Notes: generated by a model from the sequence alone, not told the origin. A stretch of DNA of 64,000 nucleotides from Nocardioides marinus (GCF_013408145.1 NZ_JACBZI010000001.1:2246001-2310000), one strand, 5' to 3'. Shown: positions 6,883 to 15,004, counted from the stretch's first letter. Made by a program: numbers and translations.

Positions 6883-8187
6883 TCCACGACGTTGTGCAGG
6901 TGTTGGGGGGGCGAATTCAGCCGGTCGTCGCAACAGGTGGATCTGACGGTCCGGACAGTAGTGCTTCGAGTTCTTCCGCGGGAGTGCGCCACTTCAGTGT
7001 CTTGCGGGGGCGTGCGTTGAGCTGGGCTGCCACTTGGTCGAGCATCCCAGGCCCGTAGAAGGAGAGGTCTGTGCCCTTGGGCAGGTACTGACGCAGCAGA
7101 CCGTTGGTGTTCTCGTTGCTCCCGCGCTGCCAAGGGGAGTGGGGGTCGCAGAAGTAGATGGAGAGTCCGGTCGCTTCGGCGATCTGGATGTGGTTGGCCA
7201 TCTCTGAGCCCTGGTCCCAGGTCAGAGATCGACGCAACTGCTCGGGCAGCGTGGCCATCTTGGCCACCATCGCTTCTTGGACGATCTCGGCCGTGTGACC
7301 ACCGGGTAGGTGCAGCAGCATCACGAACCTGGTGGTGCGCTCGACCAGCGTCCCGACCGCGGATCCGGACTCGGTCGAGCCAAGGATCAGATCGCCCTCC
7401 CAATGGCCCGGCACTGCCCGGTCCTCGACGTCTGCGGGTCGTTCGCTGATCATCACCATCCCGGCGAACCGCTGGCGACGTTGATCGGGTTGGCGATGGG
7501 GCTTACGCAGCGTGCGCCCGGTGCGCAGGTGGCGTGTCAGTTCCCGCTTCAGCCCGCCTCGGGACTGCACGTACAACGACTGGTAGATCGTCTCGTGCGA
7601 CACCCGCATCTCCGCATCGTCAGGGAAGTCCTGCCTGAGCCGTCGCGCGATCTGCTCAGGGCTGTGGTCCTTGCGAAGTCGATCTTGCACCTCGTGCTGG
7701 AGTCGCTGGTTCGTGGCCAGCTTCGCGACTTTCGGGCGACAAGCCCGCTGATCAGCCTTGCTCTGTGCGTTGACCGCACCGTAGTTGCCCTTTGCCCCCC
7801 GAGCGGTGGCATTGCGGGTCAACTCCCGGGTGATCGTCGAGCGGTGTCGACCCAGCCGCCTGGCGATCTCTGCAGGTCGGACCTTCGCGGCGTGCAACGC
7901 CTCGATGCGACAGCGCTCCTCGTAGGTCAACGACCTCGTCGGCTGGGCCAGTCTTGGTTTCACTCCGCCAGATTCCTCGAGCCAGCGCCACACCACGCGA
8001 GTTGACACGCCCATCGCTTCGCCGGCGGCATACGGGGAGGGAAATTCCGCCACGAGGTCCCAAAACGCCCGCTCGACGCTGCGCCGCACCCGCGGTCTGC
8101 CTCCAACACCCATGCACCCTCCTGGGGCCTAGATGTTGCGACGACCGCGTGAACCCAAGGGGCACATCTCCTGCACAACGTCGTGGA
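6883..8187 (-). mobile_element. IS30-family insertion sequence
   Basis: The ends are 18-bp perfect inverted repeats TCCACGACGTTGTGCAGG (6883-6900, and complementary at 8170-8187). A second inverted block, CGGTCGTCGCAACA, lies about 21 bp further inside each end, so each terminus has two repeated sub-blocks. The element is about 1.3 kb with one transposase. No matching 2-4 bp target duplication was found at the ends (left flank ...CTCCG, right flank GCAGG...), so one end may have been rearranged or the insertion is old. Confidence 0.88.
6917..8113 (-). CDS. IS30-family transposase
   Basis: DDE transposase of 398 residues, apparently intact. The N-terminal helix-turn-helix region (LTYEERCRIEALHAAK, then IARRLGRHRSTITREL) binds the ends. 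The catalytic core shows the first Asp in GHWEGDLILG, the second in LTWDQGSEMANH and the Glu in GSNENTNGLLRQYLPKGTD, all characteristic of IS30. ATG 8113 has AGGAGGGTGC directly upstream. The N-terminal extension of about 60 residues before the usual HTH contains another HTH-like segment (AGEAMGVSTRVVWRWLEE). The gene fills the element between its inverted repeats. It may still be mobile. Confidence 0.95.
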   Translation of the reverse strand: MGVGGRPRVRRSVERAFWDLVAEFPSPYAAGEAMGVSTRVVWRWLEESGGVKPRLAQPTRSLTYEERCRIEALHAAKVRPAEIARRLGRHRSTITRELTRNATARGAKGNYGAVNAQSKADQRACRPKVAKLATNQRLQHEVQDRLRKDHSPEQIARRLRQDFPDDAEMRVSHETIYQSLYVQSRGGLKRELTRHLRTGRTLRKPHRQPDQRRQRFAGMVMISERPADVEDRAVPGHWEGDLILGSTESGSAVGTLVERTTRFVMLLHLPGGHTAEIVQEAMVAKMATLPEQLRRSLTWDQGSEMANHIQIAEATGLSIYFCDPHSPWQRGSNENTNGLLRQYLPKGTDLSFYGPGMLDQVAAQLNARPRKTLKWRTPAEELEALLSGPSDPPVATTG

Positions 8188-8201
8188 GCAGGCGGTCGCC
8201 G

Positions 8202-8304
8202 GGTCTCGACGCCCGCTCGTCGCTGGCGCTCCTCGCTGCTCGACCACCTGTGGGTGCGCGGTCTCGACGCCCGCTCGTCGCTGGCGCTCCTCGCTGCTCG
8301 ACCA
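8202..8304. repeat. 45-bp direct repeat, two copies
   Basis: Identical 45-bp copies at 8202-8246 and 8260-8304, separated by 13 bp, between the IS30 right end and the YbaK gene. Each begins GGTCTCGACGCCCGCTCG and ends CGCTGCTCGACCA; the ends are partly complementary, as in REP-like intergenic elements of actinobacteria. Confidence 0.85.
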
Positions 8305-8326
8305 GCGACAAGGGTGCGGTGCTGGC

Positions 8327-8338
8327 TAGGGTGCGGGC
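8327..8338 (+). promoter_or_regulatory. Leaderless promoter -10 of the YbaK-family gene
   Basis: TAGGGT at 8327-8332 followed by 6 bp and ATG 8339. Confidence 0.65.
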
Positions 8339-8827
8339 ATGAGCGAGCACCCGGGCATCGCCCGCTTCCGCGCCGAGCACGAGCGGCTGGGTGGGACCGG
8401 CCGGATCGTCACGCTGCCGGACTCGGTGCACACCGCCGCGCTGGCCGCGGAGGCACTGGGCTGCGAGGTCGGCGCGATCGCCAACAGCCTGCTCTTCGAC
8501 ACCGGCGAGGGGCCGGTCCTGGTGCTCACCTCCGGCGGCCACCGGGTCGACGTCACCGCCACCGCCGCACGGATCGGGGTGCCCAGGCTCAAGCGTGCGA
8601 GCCCGGAGTTCGTCCGCGAGCACACCGGCCAGGTGATCGGCGGGGTCTCGCCGTTGGCGCACCCGGCGCCGGTGCCGACGTACCTCGACCGCCACCTCGC
8701 CGCGTTCGGGGAGATCTGGGCCGCGGCCGGCCACCCGGCCGCCGTCTTCTCCACGACGTACGCCGAGCTGCTGGCCATGACCGGCGCCACCGAGGTCCAC
8801 GTGGGGCCCGAGGACGCGTCGGCGTGA
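8339..8827 (+). CDS. YbaK/EbsC family aminoacyl-tRNA deacylase
   Basis: Protein of 162 residues with the YbaK/ProX fold. Family landmarks: the N-terminal TAALAAEALGCEVGAIANSL helix-strand, a central LVLTSGGHRVD strand and GQVIGGVSPLAHPAPVPTYLD, the conserved Gly-Gly-x-Ser-Pro segment that shapes the active site. Such enzymes hydrolyse misacylated tRNAs (for example Cys- or Ala-tRNAPro) in the cytosol; the exact substrate cannot be read from sequence. The start follows a -10 box directly (leaderless). Its stop overlaps the GTG of the oxidoreductase (GTGA), so the two are translationally coupled, but no functional link is evident. Confidence 0.88.
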   Translation: MSEHPGIARFRAEHERLGGTGRIVTLPDSVHTAALAAEALGCEVGAIANSLLFDTGEGPVLVLTSGGHRVDVTATAARIGVPRLKRASPEFVREHTGQVIGGVSPLAHPAPVPTYLDRHLAAFGEIWAAAGHPAAVFSTTYAELLAMTGATEVHVGPEDASA

Positions 8828-10122
8828 GCCGCGTCGTCGTCGTGGGCGGCGGCCTCGGCGGCATGGCCGTCGCCGCCCGCCTGGCCAAGTCCGGCCACGA
8901 GGTCACCCTCCTCGAGCGCTCCCCCGACCTCGGCGGCGCCCTCGGCTCGGTGAGTGAGCAGGGCTTCACCTGGGACGCGGGGGCGTCCTACACCCTGCTG
9001 CCGGCGGTGCTGCGCGACCTGTTCCGCAAGACCGGCCGCCCGTTGGAGCGCGAGCTGGACCTCGAGCCGCTCGACCTGGTGCGCGAGCACCGCTTCGAGG
9101 ACGACACCACCCTGGCGCTGCCGACCTCCCGGGCCGGGCAGCTGCGGGCGCTCGACGCCCTCGAGCCCGGCCTCGGGGAGCGCTGGGCCACCCACGTCGA
9201 CTCCTACACCGAGGACTGGGAGGTGCTGCGCCAGCACTACTTCGAGCACCCCTGGGAGCGCACCGACCTCCCGGACGCCGTGCGCCGGCGCTTCGACTCC
9301 CGCGAGATGCTGCACAAGCGGCTCAAGAGGACGCTGAAGGACGAGCGGCTGCGCGACCTGGCCACCTTCCCGTTCCTGGCCGACGGGCACGACCCCCGCA
9401 ACGTCCCCGCCTGGATGGGTCTGGTGGCCTACCTCGAGCAGCGCTTCGGCACCTGGCACGTCCGCGGCGGGATGGCCCGCGTCGGCGAGGTGATGGCCGG
9501 CCGGCTCACCACCCGCGGCGTCACGGTGCTGCTCGGCACCCCCGCCTGCGACGTCGTGCTCCGCGACGGTCGGGCCGTCGCGGTGCGCACCGACGAGGGC
9601 GAGATCGAGGCCGACGAGGTCGTCGTGGCCGTCGACCCGCGCGGGCTCCCCGCCCTGGCGCCGCTCGTCGAGCGCACCATGCCCGCGATCCCGCCGGTGG
9701 TCTGCCACGTCGGCCTCGAGGGCGAGGTGCCCGACCTGCCGCACGAGGTGGTGCTGCACGGCGACCCGCTGCTCGTCGTCCGCACCGGCGGGCAGGCACC
9801 GGAGGGCCGCCACGCGTGGACGATCCACGGCCGCGGCAAGATCGCCGAGGACCTGCTGCGCGCCCTGGCCCGCCACCGCATCGACGTCCGCGCCCAGCTC
9901 GTCCACCGTGTCGACCGCAGCCCCCGCGAGCTGGTGCAGCAGTGGGGCAGCTCCCCGCTCGGGGTGCTCTGGCAGGGCCGCGGCACGGTGCGCGCCCGCC
10001 TCGGACCGGACACGCCGATCCCCCACCTGCACACCGCCGGTGCGCACGCGACGCCTGGCTCGGGGCTGCCGTTCGTCGGCCTCTCGGCCGCGCTCGTCGC
10101 CGAGCGCATCGGCCCCGCCTGA
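8824..10122 (+). CDS. FAD-dependent oxidoreductase, phytoene-desaturase-like
   Basis: Protein of 432 residues starting at GTG 8824. The N-terminal Rossmann motif VVVGGGLGGMAVAARL and the following Glu (VTLLERS) bind the ADP part of FAD; DLGGALGSVSEQGFTWDAG corresponds to the second family signature of CrtI/amine-oxidase-like flavoproteins. The C-terminus carries the flavin-contacting HTAGAHATPGSGLPFVGLSA. The substrate may be a polyisoprenoid or other lipid; a polyprenyl diphosphate synthase lies about 1 kb away, but convergent metF separates them, so a carotenoid role is speculative and no phytoene synthase is present. The overlap with the YbaK gene implies cotranscription. Confidence 0.85.
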   Translation: MSRVVVVGGGLGGMAVAARLAKSGHEVTLLERSPDLGGALGSVSEQGFTWDAGASYTLLPAVLRDLFRKTGRPLERELDLEPLDLVREHRFEDDTTLALPTSRAGQLRALDALEPGLGERWATHVDSYTEDWEVLRQHYFEHPWERTDLPDAVRRRFDSREMLHKRLKRTLKDERLRDLATFPFLADGHDPRNVPAWMGLVAYLEQRFGTWHVRGGMARVGEVMAGRLTTRGVTVLLGTPACDVVLRDGRAVAVRTDEGEIEADEVVVAVDPRGLPALAPLVERTMPAIPPVVCHVGLEGEVPDLPHEVVLHGDPLLVVRTGGQAPEGRHAWTIHGRGKIAEDLLRALARHRIDVRAQLVHRVDRSPRELVQQWGSSPLGVLWQGRGTVRARLGPDTPIPHLHTAGAHATPGSGLPFVGLSAALVAERIGPA

Positions 10123-10138
10123 CACCCCCGTCCCACAC

Positions 10139-10174
10139 ACAAGCCCACCGACAGGCCCACCGACAGGCCCGCAG
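10139..10174. repeat. 12-bp tandem repeat between convergent genes
   Basis: Three units of ACAGGCCCACCG (first and last with one or two changes) between the oxidoreductase stop and the metF stop. No hairpin terminator was seen in this gap. Confidence 0.8.
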
Positions 10175-10187
10175 ACCGGGGCAGGGA

Positions 10188-11078
10188 TCAGGGACGGACG
10201 TCGAGCTTCTCGAAGATCTCCAGCGTCGCCTTGGAGCGGTTGAGCGTGTAGAAGTGCAGGCCCGGCGCGCCGGCGTCAAGCAGGTCGCGGCACAGCTCGG
10301 CGGCCAGCGCGATGCCCTCGGCGCGCATCGAGACCGGGTCGCCGTCGTGGGCGGCGATCCGGTCGACCACCTCGGTCGGCACCTCGGTGCCGATCAGCTC
10401 ACCCTGGCGACGGATCGCGGCGAGGTTCAGGATCGGCATGATGCCCGGCAGGATCGGCAGGTCGACCCCGCGCTCACGCACCCGCTCGACCAGGCCGACG
10501 TAGTCCTCGGCCCGGAAGAACATCTGGGTCACCGCGAACTCCGCACCCGCTCGCGCCTTCGCGGCCAGCACGTCGGCGTCGTGGTCCAACGACGGGGAGG
10601 AGGGGTGCTTCTCGGGGAACGCCGCGACCCCGACACGGAACTCCTCGCGCGCCGTGACCATCTCGACCAGCTCGCTGGCGTAGGTCAGCCCGCCGTCGGT
10701 GGGGGTCCACTCCGCCCGCGGCCCGCCCTCGGGGTCGCCGCGCAGCGCCATGACGTGGTGGACGCCGGCAGCGGCGTACTCGTCGAGGATCTCCTCGAGC
10801 TCGGCACGGGTGTGCCCCACGCAGGTGAGGTGGGCCATCGGGAGCAGCGAGGTCTCCTGCGCGATGCGCCGGGTGACCCGCACGGTCGTGCCACGGCTGG
10901 AGCCGCCGGCGCCGTAGGTCACCGAGACGAAGGTGGGCGCGTAGGGCTCAAGGGCCCGCACGGCCGACCAGAGCTGCTCCTCGCCGGCCTCGTCCTTGGG
11001 CGGGAAGAACTCGAAGGAGAAGGACTGCTCCCCCGCCTCGATCAGCTCCTTCAAGGAGCGCCCACGCCCGATGCTCAT
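10188..11078 (-). CDS. metF: Methylenetetrahydrofolate reductase
   Basis: Cytosolic flavoenzyme of 296 residues reducing 5,10-methylene-THF to 5-methyl-THF for methionine synthesis. Family landmarks in order: FSFEFFPPKDE near residue 20 with the conserved Glu, SVTYGAGGS, HLTCVGHTRAEL, VMALRGDPEGG, VGVAAFPEKHP, FAVTQMFFRAEDY and LPILPGIMPI. Length and motifs are normal, so it should be active. ATG 11078 is 7 bp after a TAGACT -10 (leaderless). It is divergent from the polyprenyl synthase gene with only 75 bp between starts, the same arrangement as Rv2172c and idsA2 in Mycobacterium tuberculosis. Confidence 0.95.
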   Translation of the reverse strand: MSIGRGRSLKELIEAGEQSFSFEFFPPKDEAGEEQLWSAVRALEPYAPTFVSVTYGAGGSSRGTTVRVTRRIAQETSLLPMAHLTCVGHTRAELEEILDEYAAAGVHHVMALRGDPEGGPRAEWTPTDGGLTYASELVEMVTAREEFRVGVAAFPEKHPSSPSLDHDADVLAAKARAGAEFAVTQMFFRAEDYVGLVERVRERGVDLPILPGIMPILNLAAIRRQGELIGTEVPTEVVDRIAAHDGDPVSMRAEGIALAAELCRDLLDAGAPGLHFYTLNRSKATLEIFEKLDVRP

Positions 11079-11091
11079 GCCCGTGAGTCTA
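11079..11091 (-). promoter_or_regulatory. Leaderless promoter -10 of metF
   Basis: TAGACT (11086-11091, minus strand), 7 bp, ATG 11078. Confidence 0.6.
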
Positions 11092-11141
11092 GGTCGCGCC
11101 ACCCCACCCGGACCGGTCACGTCCATCCACCGGCGCCCCCG

Positions 11142-11153
11142 TACGCTGCTGCG
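11142..11153 (+). promoter_or_regulatory. Leaderless promoter -10 of the polyprenyl synthase gene
   Basis: TACGCT at 11142-11147, 6 bp, GTG 11154. It is divergent from the metF promoter, and the two core promoters share a spacer of about 50 bp. Confidence 0.6.
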
Positions 11154-12224
11154 GTGACCTGGGACGCGACCGAGTTCCGCCAGCGCGTCCAGGACGCGCT
11201 GGACGACTTCCTCGACCTGCAGGCGCAGCGGCTGGCACCGCTGGGGCCCGACGCCGAGCGGCTGCTGGCCGAGGCCCGCGCCGCGGTCTCGGGCGGCAAG
11301 CGGTTCCGGGCGGCGTTCTGCTGGTGGGGCCACCTCGCGGTCGCCCCGGCCGCCGACGAGCTGGCGCTGGCCCGGGCGTGCGCCTCCCTGGAGCTCCTGC
11401 ACGCCAGCGCCCTGGTCCACGACGACCTGATGGACGCCTCCGACACCCGGCGCGGCCGCCCGGCCACCCACCGCGGGTTCGAGGCCGAGCACCGCGCCGC
11501 CGACGGCGGCACGGGCTGGCGCGGCGACCCCGAGCAGTACGGCGCAGCGGCGGCGATCCTGCTCGGTGACCTTCTCCTGGCGTGGGCCGACGAGCTGCTG
11601 CGCACGTGCGGGCTGCCGCTGGAGCAGGTGGGCCCGGCGCTGGGGGTCCTGGACCGCACCCGCACCGAGGTGATCGCCGGCCAGTTCCTCGACGTGTCGG
11701 TGCAGGCCCGCGGCCGGGCCGACGTCGACGCCGCCATGACGGTGCTGCGCTACAAGTCGGCGAAGTACTCCATCGAGCGGCCGCTGCACACCGGCGCCGC
11801 CCTCGCCGGCGCCGACGAGGCGACCACCGCTGCCCTGCGTGCCTTCGGCCTCCCGCTGGGCGAGGCCTTCCAGCTCCGCGACGACCTGCTCGGGGTCTTC
11901 GGGGACCCGGCCGAGACCGGCAAGCCGGCCGGCGACGACCTGGTCGAGGGCAAGCGCACCGTGCTGGTCGCCCTCGCGCTCGACGCCGCCCCCGACGAGG
12001 AGGCCGTCCGGCTCGACGCCGCCCTCGGTCGTCCGCTGTCGGTCGCCCAGGTCGACGACCTGCGCGGGATCATCAGCCGCAGCGGGGCCCAGCAGCAGGT
12101 CGAGGACGTCATCGCCGCCCTCACCGAGCGGGCGCTGGCCGTCCTCGACGGGGCGGGCCTGCGGCCGGAGGCCGACGCCGTGCTGCGCGAGCTCGCCGCA
12201 GCCGCCACCCAGCGCAGCGTCTGA
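11154..12224 (+). CDS. idsA: Polyprenyl (geranylgeranyl-type) diphosphate synthase
   Basis: Trans-isoprenyl diphosphate synthase of 356 residues that condenses isopentenyl diphosphate with an allylic diphosphate. The first Asp-rich motif is DDLMDASDTRRGRP (DDxxD plus RRG), and the second region is FQLRDDLLGVFGD, followed by GDDLVEGKRT. GGKRFR near residue 45 is the substrate Lys-Arg motif. Residues just before the first DDxxD (ASALVHDD) do not show obvious bulky chain-length blockers, so a C20 or longer product is likely (inference). Position beside metF and the Rv2175c/PknL pair matches mycobacterial idsA2. The product would feed membrane or cell-wall isoprenoids. Start GTG 11154, leaderless. 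Confidence 0.9.
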   Translation: MTWDATEFRQRVQDALDDFLDLQAQRLAPLGPDAERLLAEARAAVSGGKRFRAAFCWWGHLAVAPAADELALARACASLELLHASALVHDDLMDASDTRRGRPATHRGFEAEHRAADGGTGWRGDPEQYGAAAAILLGDLLLAWADELLRTCGLPLEQVGPALGVLDRTRTEVIAGQFLDVSVQARGRADVDAAMTVLRYKSAKYSIERPLHTGAALAGADEATTAALRAFGLPLGEAFQLRDDLLGVFGDPAETGKPAGDDLVEGKRTVLVALALDAAPDEEAVRLDAALGRPLSVAQVDDLRGIISRSGAQQQVEDVIAALTERALAVLDGAGLRPEADAVLRELAAAATQRSV

Positions 12225-12238
12225 GCCGACGCCCGCCG

Positions 12239-12442
12239 CTACGGCGTCGCGGTCCCCGTCGGCGTGGTGGACACCGTCGGCGTGGTGCGCGGCAGGTCCG
12301 GGTCACCGGTCTGCGAGCCCGGGTCACGACCGGCCAGCAGCCAGATGCCGATCACGACCGCGAGCACCAGCACCATCGCGAGCGCGCCCGACGGGCCGCC
12401 CCGCGGCGGCTGGACGTTCTCGGGAGCACGGCGGTAGAGCAC
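12239..12442 (-). CDS. Small single-span membrane protein
   Basis: A 67-residue protein of unknown function: a short basic N-terminus with two prolines, one hydrophobic segment (ALAMVLVLAVVIGIWLLAG, about residues 20-38) and a Thr/Pro/Ser-rich tail. GTG 12442 lies 13 bp after the Rv2175c-like gene on the same strand, so they are probably cotranscribed; no strong Shine-Dalgarno site is visible. It occupies the place taken by mptA (Rv2174) in mycobacteria but is unrelated to that mannosyltransferase. The Thr-rich tail could be a phosphorylation target of the adjacent kinase (speculation). Confidence 0.6.
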   Translation of the reverse strand: MLYRRAPENVQPPRGGPSGALAMVLVLAVVIGIWLLAGRDPGSQTGDPDLPRTTPTVSTTPTGTATP

Positions 12443-12455
12443 GGCAGGTGGACCC

Positions 12456-12827
12456 TCAGAAGGCCATCGACTGGGCCCGCCGCTTGACCTCCGAGCCGCG
12501 GTTCTCCCGCAGCGCGTCGATCGGCCGGCCGGGCAGGTCGGCGTCGAGGAAGATCCAGGCGATGATCTCGCGGTCGTCGTAGCCGTTGTCGTGCATCATC
12601 GTGATCAGGCCGGGCAGGCCCTTGACCGGCTCGCCGTCCTGGAGGAACAGCGCGGGCACCCGCTGACCGGCCCGCTCCCACGGCACGGCGGCCGCCAGCT
12701 GGTGCTCGCGGATCATCGTGCGCACCTTGCCGACGCTCACGCCGAGCTGGTCGGCGACCTCGGACCACTCCAGCCACTCCTCCACGAGGGCGCTGAGGTC
12801 GTGGTCGGCCAGGCGGGTCTCACTCAT
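12456..12827 (-). CDS. Rv2175c-like DNA-binding protein
   Basis: A 123-residue winged-helix/HTH protein. ALVEEWLEWSEVADQLGVSVGKVRTMIREHQLAAA (about residues 12-47) contains the HTH; RVPALFLQDGEPVKGLPGLITMMHDNGYDDREIIAWIF is the family-typical C-terminal region. In M. tuberculosis, Rv2175c is a DNA-binding substrate of the kinase PknL, whose gene is adjacent; here the kinase gene likewise lies just upstream and divergent. The mycobacterial Thr phosphosite is in the N-terminal tail, and Thr4 here could be equivalent (inference). A CACCAT sequence 6 bp before ATG 12827 is a weak leaderless -10. It is cotranscribed with the small membrane protein. Confidence 0.85.
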   Translation of the reverse strand: MSETRLADHDLSALVEEWLEWSEVADQLGVSVGKVRTMIREHQLAAAVPWERAGQRVPALFLQDGEPVKGLPGLITMMHDNGYDDREIIAWIFLDADLPGRPIDALRENRGSEVKRRAQSMAF

Positions 12828-12938
12828 GGCCCCATGGTGTCACTGCCCGGCAACGCCCGACCGGGCGGGCGCCGCGCGCGGGCACCGGGCGCCACGCCGC
12901 GCGGCCGGGGGCAGCCCGGCGCCCGGGCGCGGCGACCG

Positions 12939-12967
12939 TACGATGGACGCTCCGGAACGCAGGAGGG
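12939..12967 (+). promoter_or_regulatory. Promoter -10 and ribosome-binding site of the PASTA kinase gene
   Basis: TACGAT (12939-12944) followed by a leader of roughly 20 bp with a strong AGGAGGG (12961-12967) 6 bp before GTG 12974. Unlike many neighbours this gene has a leader. Confidence 0.55.
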
Positions 12968-12973
12968 TCCGCA

Positions 12974-15004
12974 GTGACAGACCGGGAGCCGCAGGGCCAG
13001 CTCCTCGACGGCCGCTACCGCGTGGGCCCGCGCATCGCCCGTGGTGGCATGGCGTCGGTCCACGAGGCGCTCGACCTGCGCCTGCACCGCACCGTCGCGG
13101 TCAAGATCATGCACCCCGGCCTGGGCGACGGCACCGACTTCGCGGCCCGCTTCGTGCGCGAGGCCCGCGCCGCGGCCAAGCTCTCCCACCCCAACGTCGT
13201 GGCGGTCTACGACCAGGGCGAGGACGACGGCACCGTCTTCCTCGCGATGGAGCTGGTGACCGGCCACACCCTGCGCGACACCATCGCCAAGGAGAGCCCG
13301 ATGTCGCCGGCGCGCGCGCTGGCGCTGCTCGAGCCGGTCGTCTCCGCGTTGGCCGCCGCCCACCGCGCGGGCATCGTGCACCGCGACGTGAAGCCCGAGA
13401 ACGTCCTCATCGCCGACGACGGCCGGGTCAAGGTCGCCGACTTCGGGCTGGCCAAGGCCGTGGGCACCGACACCCAGCACACCGCCACCGGTGGCGTGCT
13501 GATCGGCACCGTGTCCTACCTCGCGCCCGAGCTGGTCTCCGAGGGCACCAGCGACGCCCGGGCCGACGTCTACGCCGTGGGCGTGATGCTCTACGAGCTG
13601 CTCACCGGCAGCAAGCCGCACGAGGGCGAGACCCCGATCCAGGTCGCCTACAAGCACGTCCACGAGGACGTGCCGGCACCGTCCCTGCGCGCCTCCGGCG
13701 TCCCGTCGTACGTCGACGCGCTGGTCGCCCGCGCCACGGCCCGCGACCGCAGCCAGCGACCGGCCGACGCGAGCGTGCTGCTCCACCACCTGCACCGCGT
13801 CTCCCAGGCGCTCTCCTCCGGTGTCTCCGACGACGAGGACCTGACCCAGGACCTCACCCCGCTGCTCGCGGCGATCCCCGCGCCCGCGGCGGGCAGCGCG
13901 CCCGTCGAGGAGCACCGCGTCGGTGACACCTCCCCCGAGGTGTGGGAGCCCGAGGAGCTGACCGGCCTCGCCGACCCCGATGGCGACCCGAGCGCCGAGC
14001 CCGGCGCGGGCCCGAGCACCGCCGCTGCGGCCGCCGGCCCCACGCGTCCTGCCCGCCCGGCCTCTCGTCCGGCCTCTCGTCCGGCCTCTCGTCCCGCCCC
14101 GCGGCCTGCCGGCCGGCGCCGCTGGCGGGGCCCGGTGGTCCTCCTGCTCGCGCTGCTGCTGGCCTCGGGCGTCGGCCTGGGCGCCTGGTGGTTCGGCTGG
14201 GCCCGCTACGAGACCGTCCCCACCGTGCTGGGCCAGAGCCGGGCCTCGGCGGTCCAGGAGCTGGAGGAGGCCGGCTTCGAGGTCGACCTCGCCGACGGCG
14301 TCTACAGCGAGTCGGTCGACAAGAACCACGTCGTCAGCAGCACCCCGGCACCGGGCGAGCGGGTGCTGCCGGGCGAGACGGTGACACTCGTGCTGTCCCT
14401 GGGCGTGGAGAAGTACCCCGTGCCCGGTCTCGAGGGGCTGACCACCGACGCCGCACGGGCCGCGCTGGCCGAGGTCCAGCTCGAGCTGGGACGGGTGAAG
14501 GAGAAGTTCTCCGAGAAGGTCGAGTCCGGCCTGGTGATCCGCCACGATCCCGCGGAGGGCAAGCAGCTGCGCCCGGGCAGCGTCGTCGACGTCGTGGTGA
14601 GCAAGGGCCGCCGCCCGCTCAACGTCGGCGACTGGGTCGGCAAGGACGCCGACCGCGCCGAGCAGACGCTGGAGCGCAAGGGCCTGGTGGTCGACCGCTC
14701 GCAGGAGCAGTACGACAACACCGTCCCCGAGGGCTTCGTCATCGCCCAGAACCCGCAGGGCGGCACGCTGTTCCGCGGCGAGACCGTCACGCTGGTGGTC
14801 TCCCTCGGCCCCGACCTGGTCACCGTGCCGAGCGTGCGGGCCCAGGGGGTGGAGTCGGCACGTCAGGAGCTCGAGGCGCTGGGCTTCGTCGTCGAGACCC
14901 GGGAGGCCAGCGGCTACCTCGGGCTGGGCTACGTCTTCAGCCAGGACCCGTCGGCCGGGGAGCGCATCCCCCGCGGCAGCACCATCACGCTGACCCTCAT
15001 CTGA
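12974..15004 (+). CDS. pknL: PASTA-domain Ser/Thr protein kinase (PknL/PknB-like)
   Basis: Membrane sensor kinase of 676 residues. Kinase domain about 13-275: glycine loop ARGGMASV, Lys44 in VAVKIM, catalytic HRDVKPEN, DFG in VADFGLAK and activation-loop threonines in DTQHTATGGVLIGTVSY. A Pro/Ala/Ser-rich juxtamembrane linker follows, with a RPAS repeat from a 12-bp tandem array, then one transmembrane helix (VVLLLALLLASGVGLGAWW) and four extracellular PASTA repeats to the end (about 415-676), which bind muropeptides or lipid II in relatives. Mycobacterial PknL, at the equivalent locus, is shorter and lacks PASTA repeats. Likely role: coupling cell-wall state to regulators such as the divergent Rv2175c-like protein. 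Confidence 0.93.
   Translation: MTDREPQGQLLDGRYRVGPRIARGGMASVHEALDLRLHRTVAVKIMHPGLGDGTDFAARFVREARAAAKLSHPNVVAVYDQGEDDGTVFLAMELVTGHTLRDTIAKESPMSPARALALLEPVVSALAAAHRAGIVHRDVKPENVLIADDGRVKVADFGLAKAVGTDTQHTATGGVLIGTVSYLAPELVSEGTSDARADVYAVGVMLYELLTGSKPHEGETPIQVAYKHVHEDVPAPSLRASGVPSYVDALVARATARDRSQRPADASVLLHHLHRVSQALSSGVSDDEDLTQDLTPLLAAIPAPAAGSAPVEEHRVGDTSPEVWEPEELTGLADPDGDPSAEPGAGPSTAAAAAGPTRPARPASRPASRPASRPAPRPAGRRRWRGPVVLLLALLLASGVGLGAWWFGWARYETVPTVLGQSRASAVQELEEAGFEVDLADGVYSESVDKNHVVSSTPAPGERVLPGETVTLVLSLGVEKYPVPGLEGLTTDAARAALAEVQLELGRVKEKFSEKVESGLVIRHDPAEGKQLRPGSVVDVVVSKGRRPLNVGDWVGKDADRAEQTLERKGLVVDRSQEQYDNTVPEGFVIAQNPQGGTLFRGETVTLVVSLGPDLVTVPSVRAQGVESARQELEALGFVVETREASGYLGLGYVFSQDPSAGERIPRGSTITLTLI
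14058..14093. repeat. 12-bp tandem repeat (3 units) in the kinase linker
   Basis: Three perfect units of CGGCCTCTCGTC encode an Arg-Pro-Ala-Ser repeat in the linker just before the transmembrane helix. Copy-number change would alter linker length without a frameshift. Confidence 0.88.

Noticed and set aside
8202..8304. CRISPR array
   Set aside because: Only two copies with a 13-bp spacer and no cas genes; read as REP-like repeats.
8824..12224. Carotenoid gene cluster (desaturase-like gene plus prenyl synthase)
   Set aside because: No phytoene synthase or cyclase, and metF lies between in the other direction; the mycobacterial-like gene order explains the synthase better.
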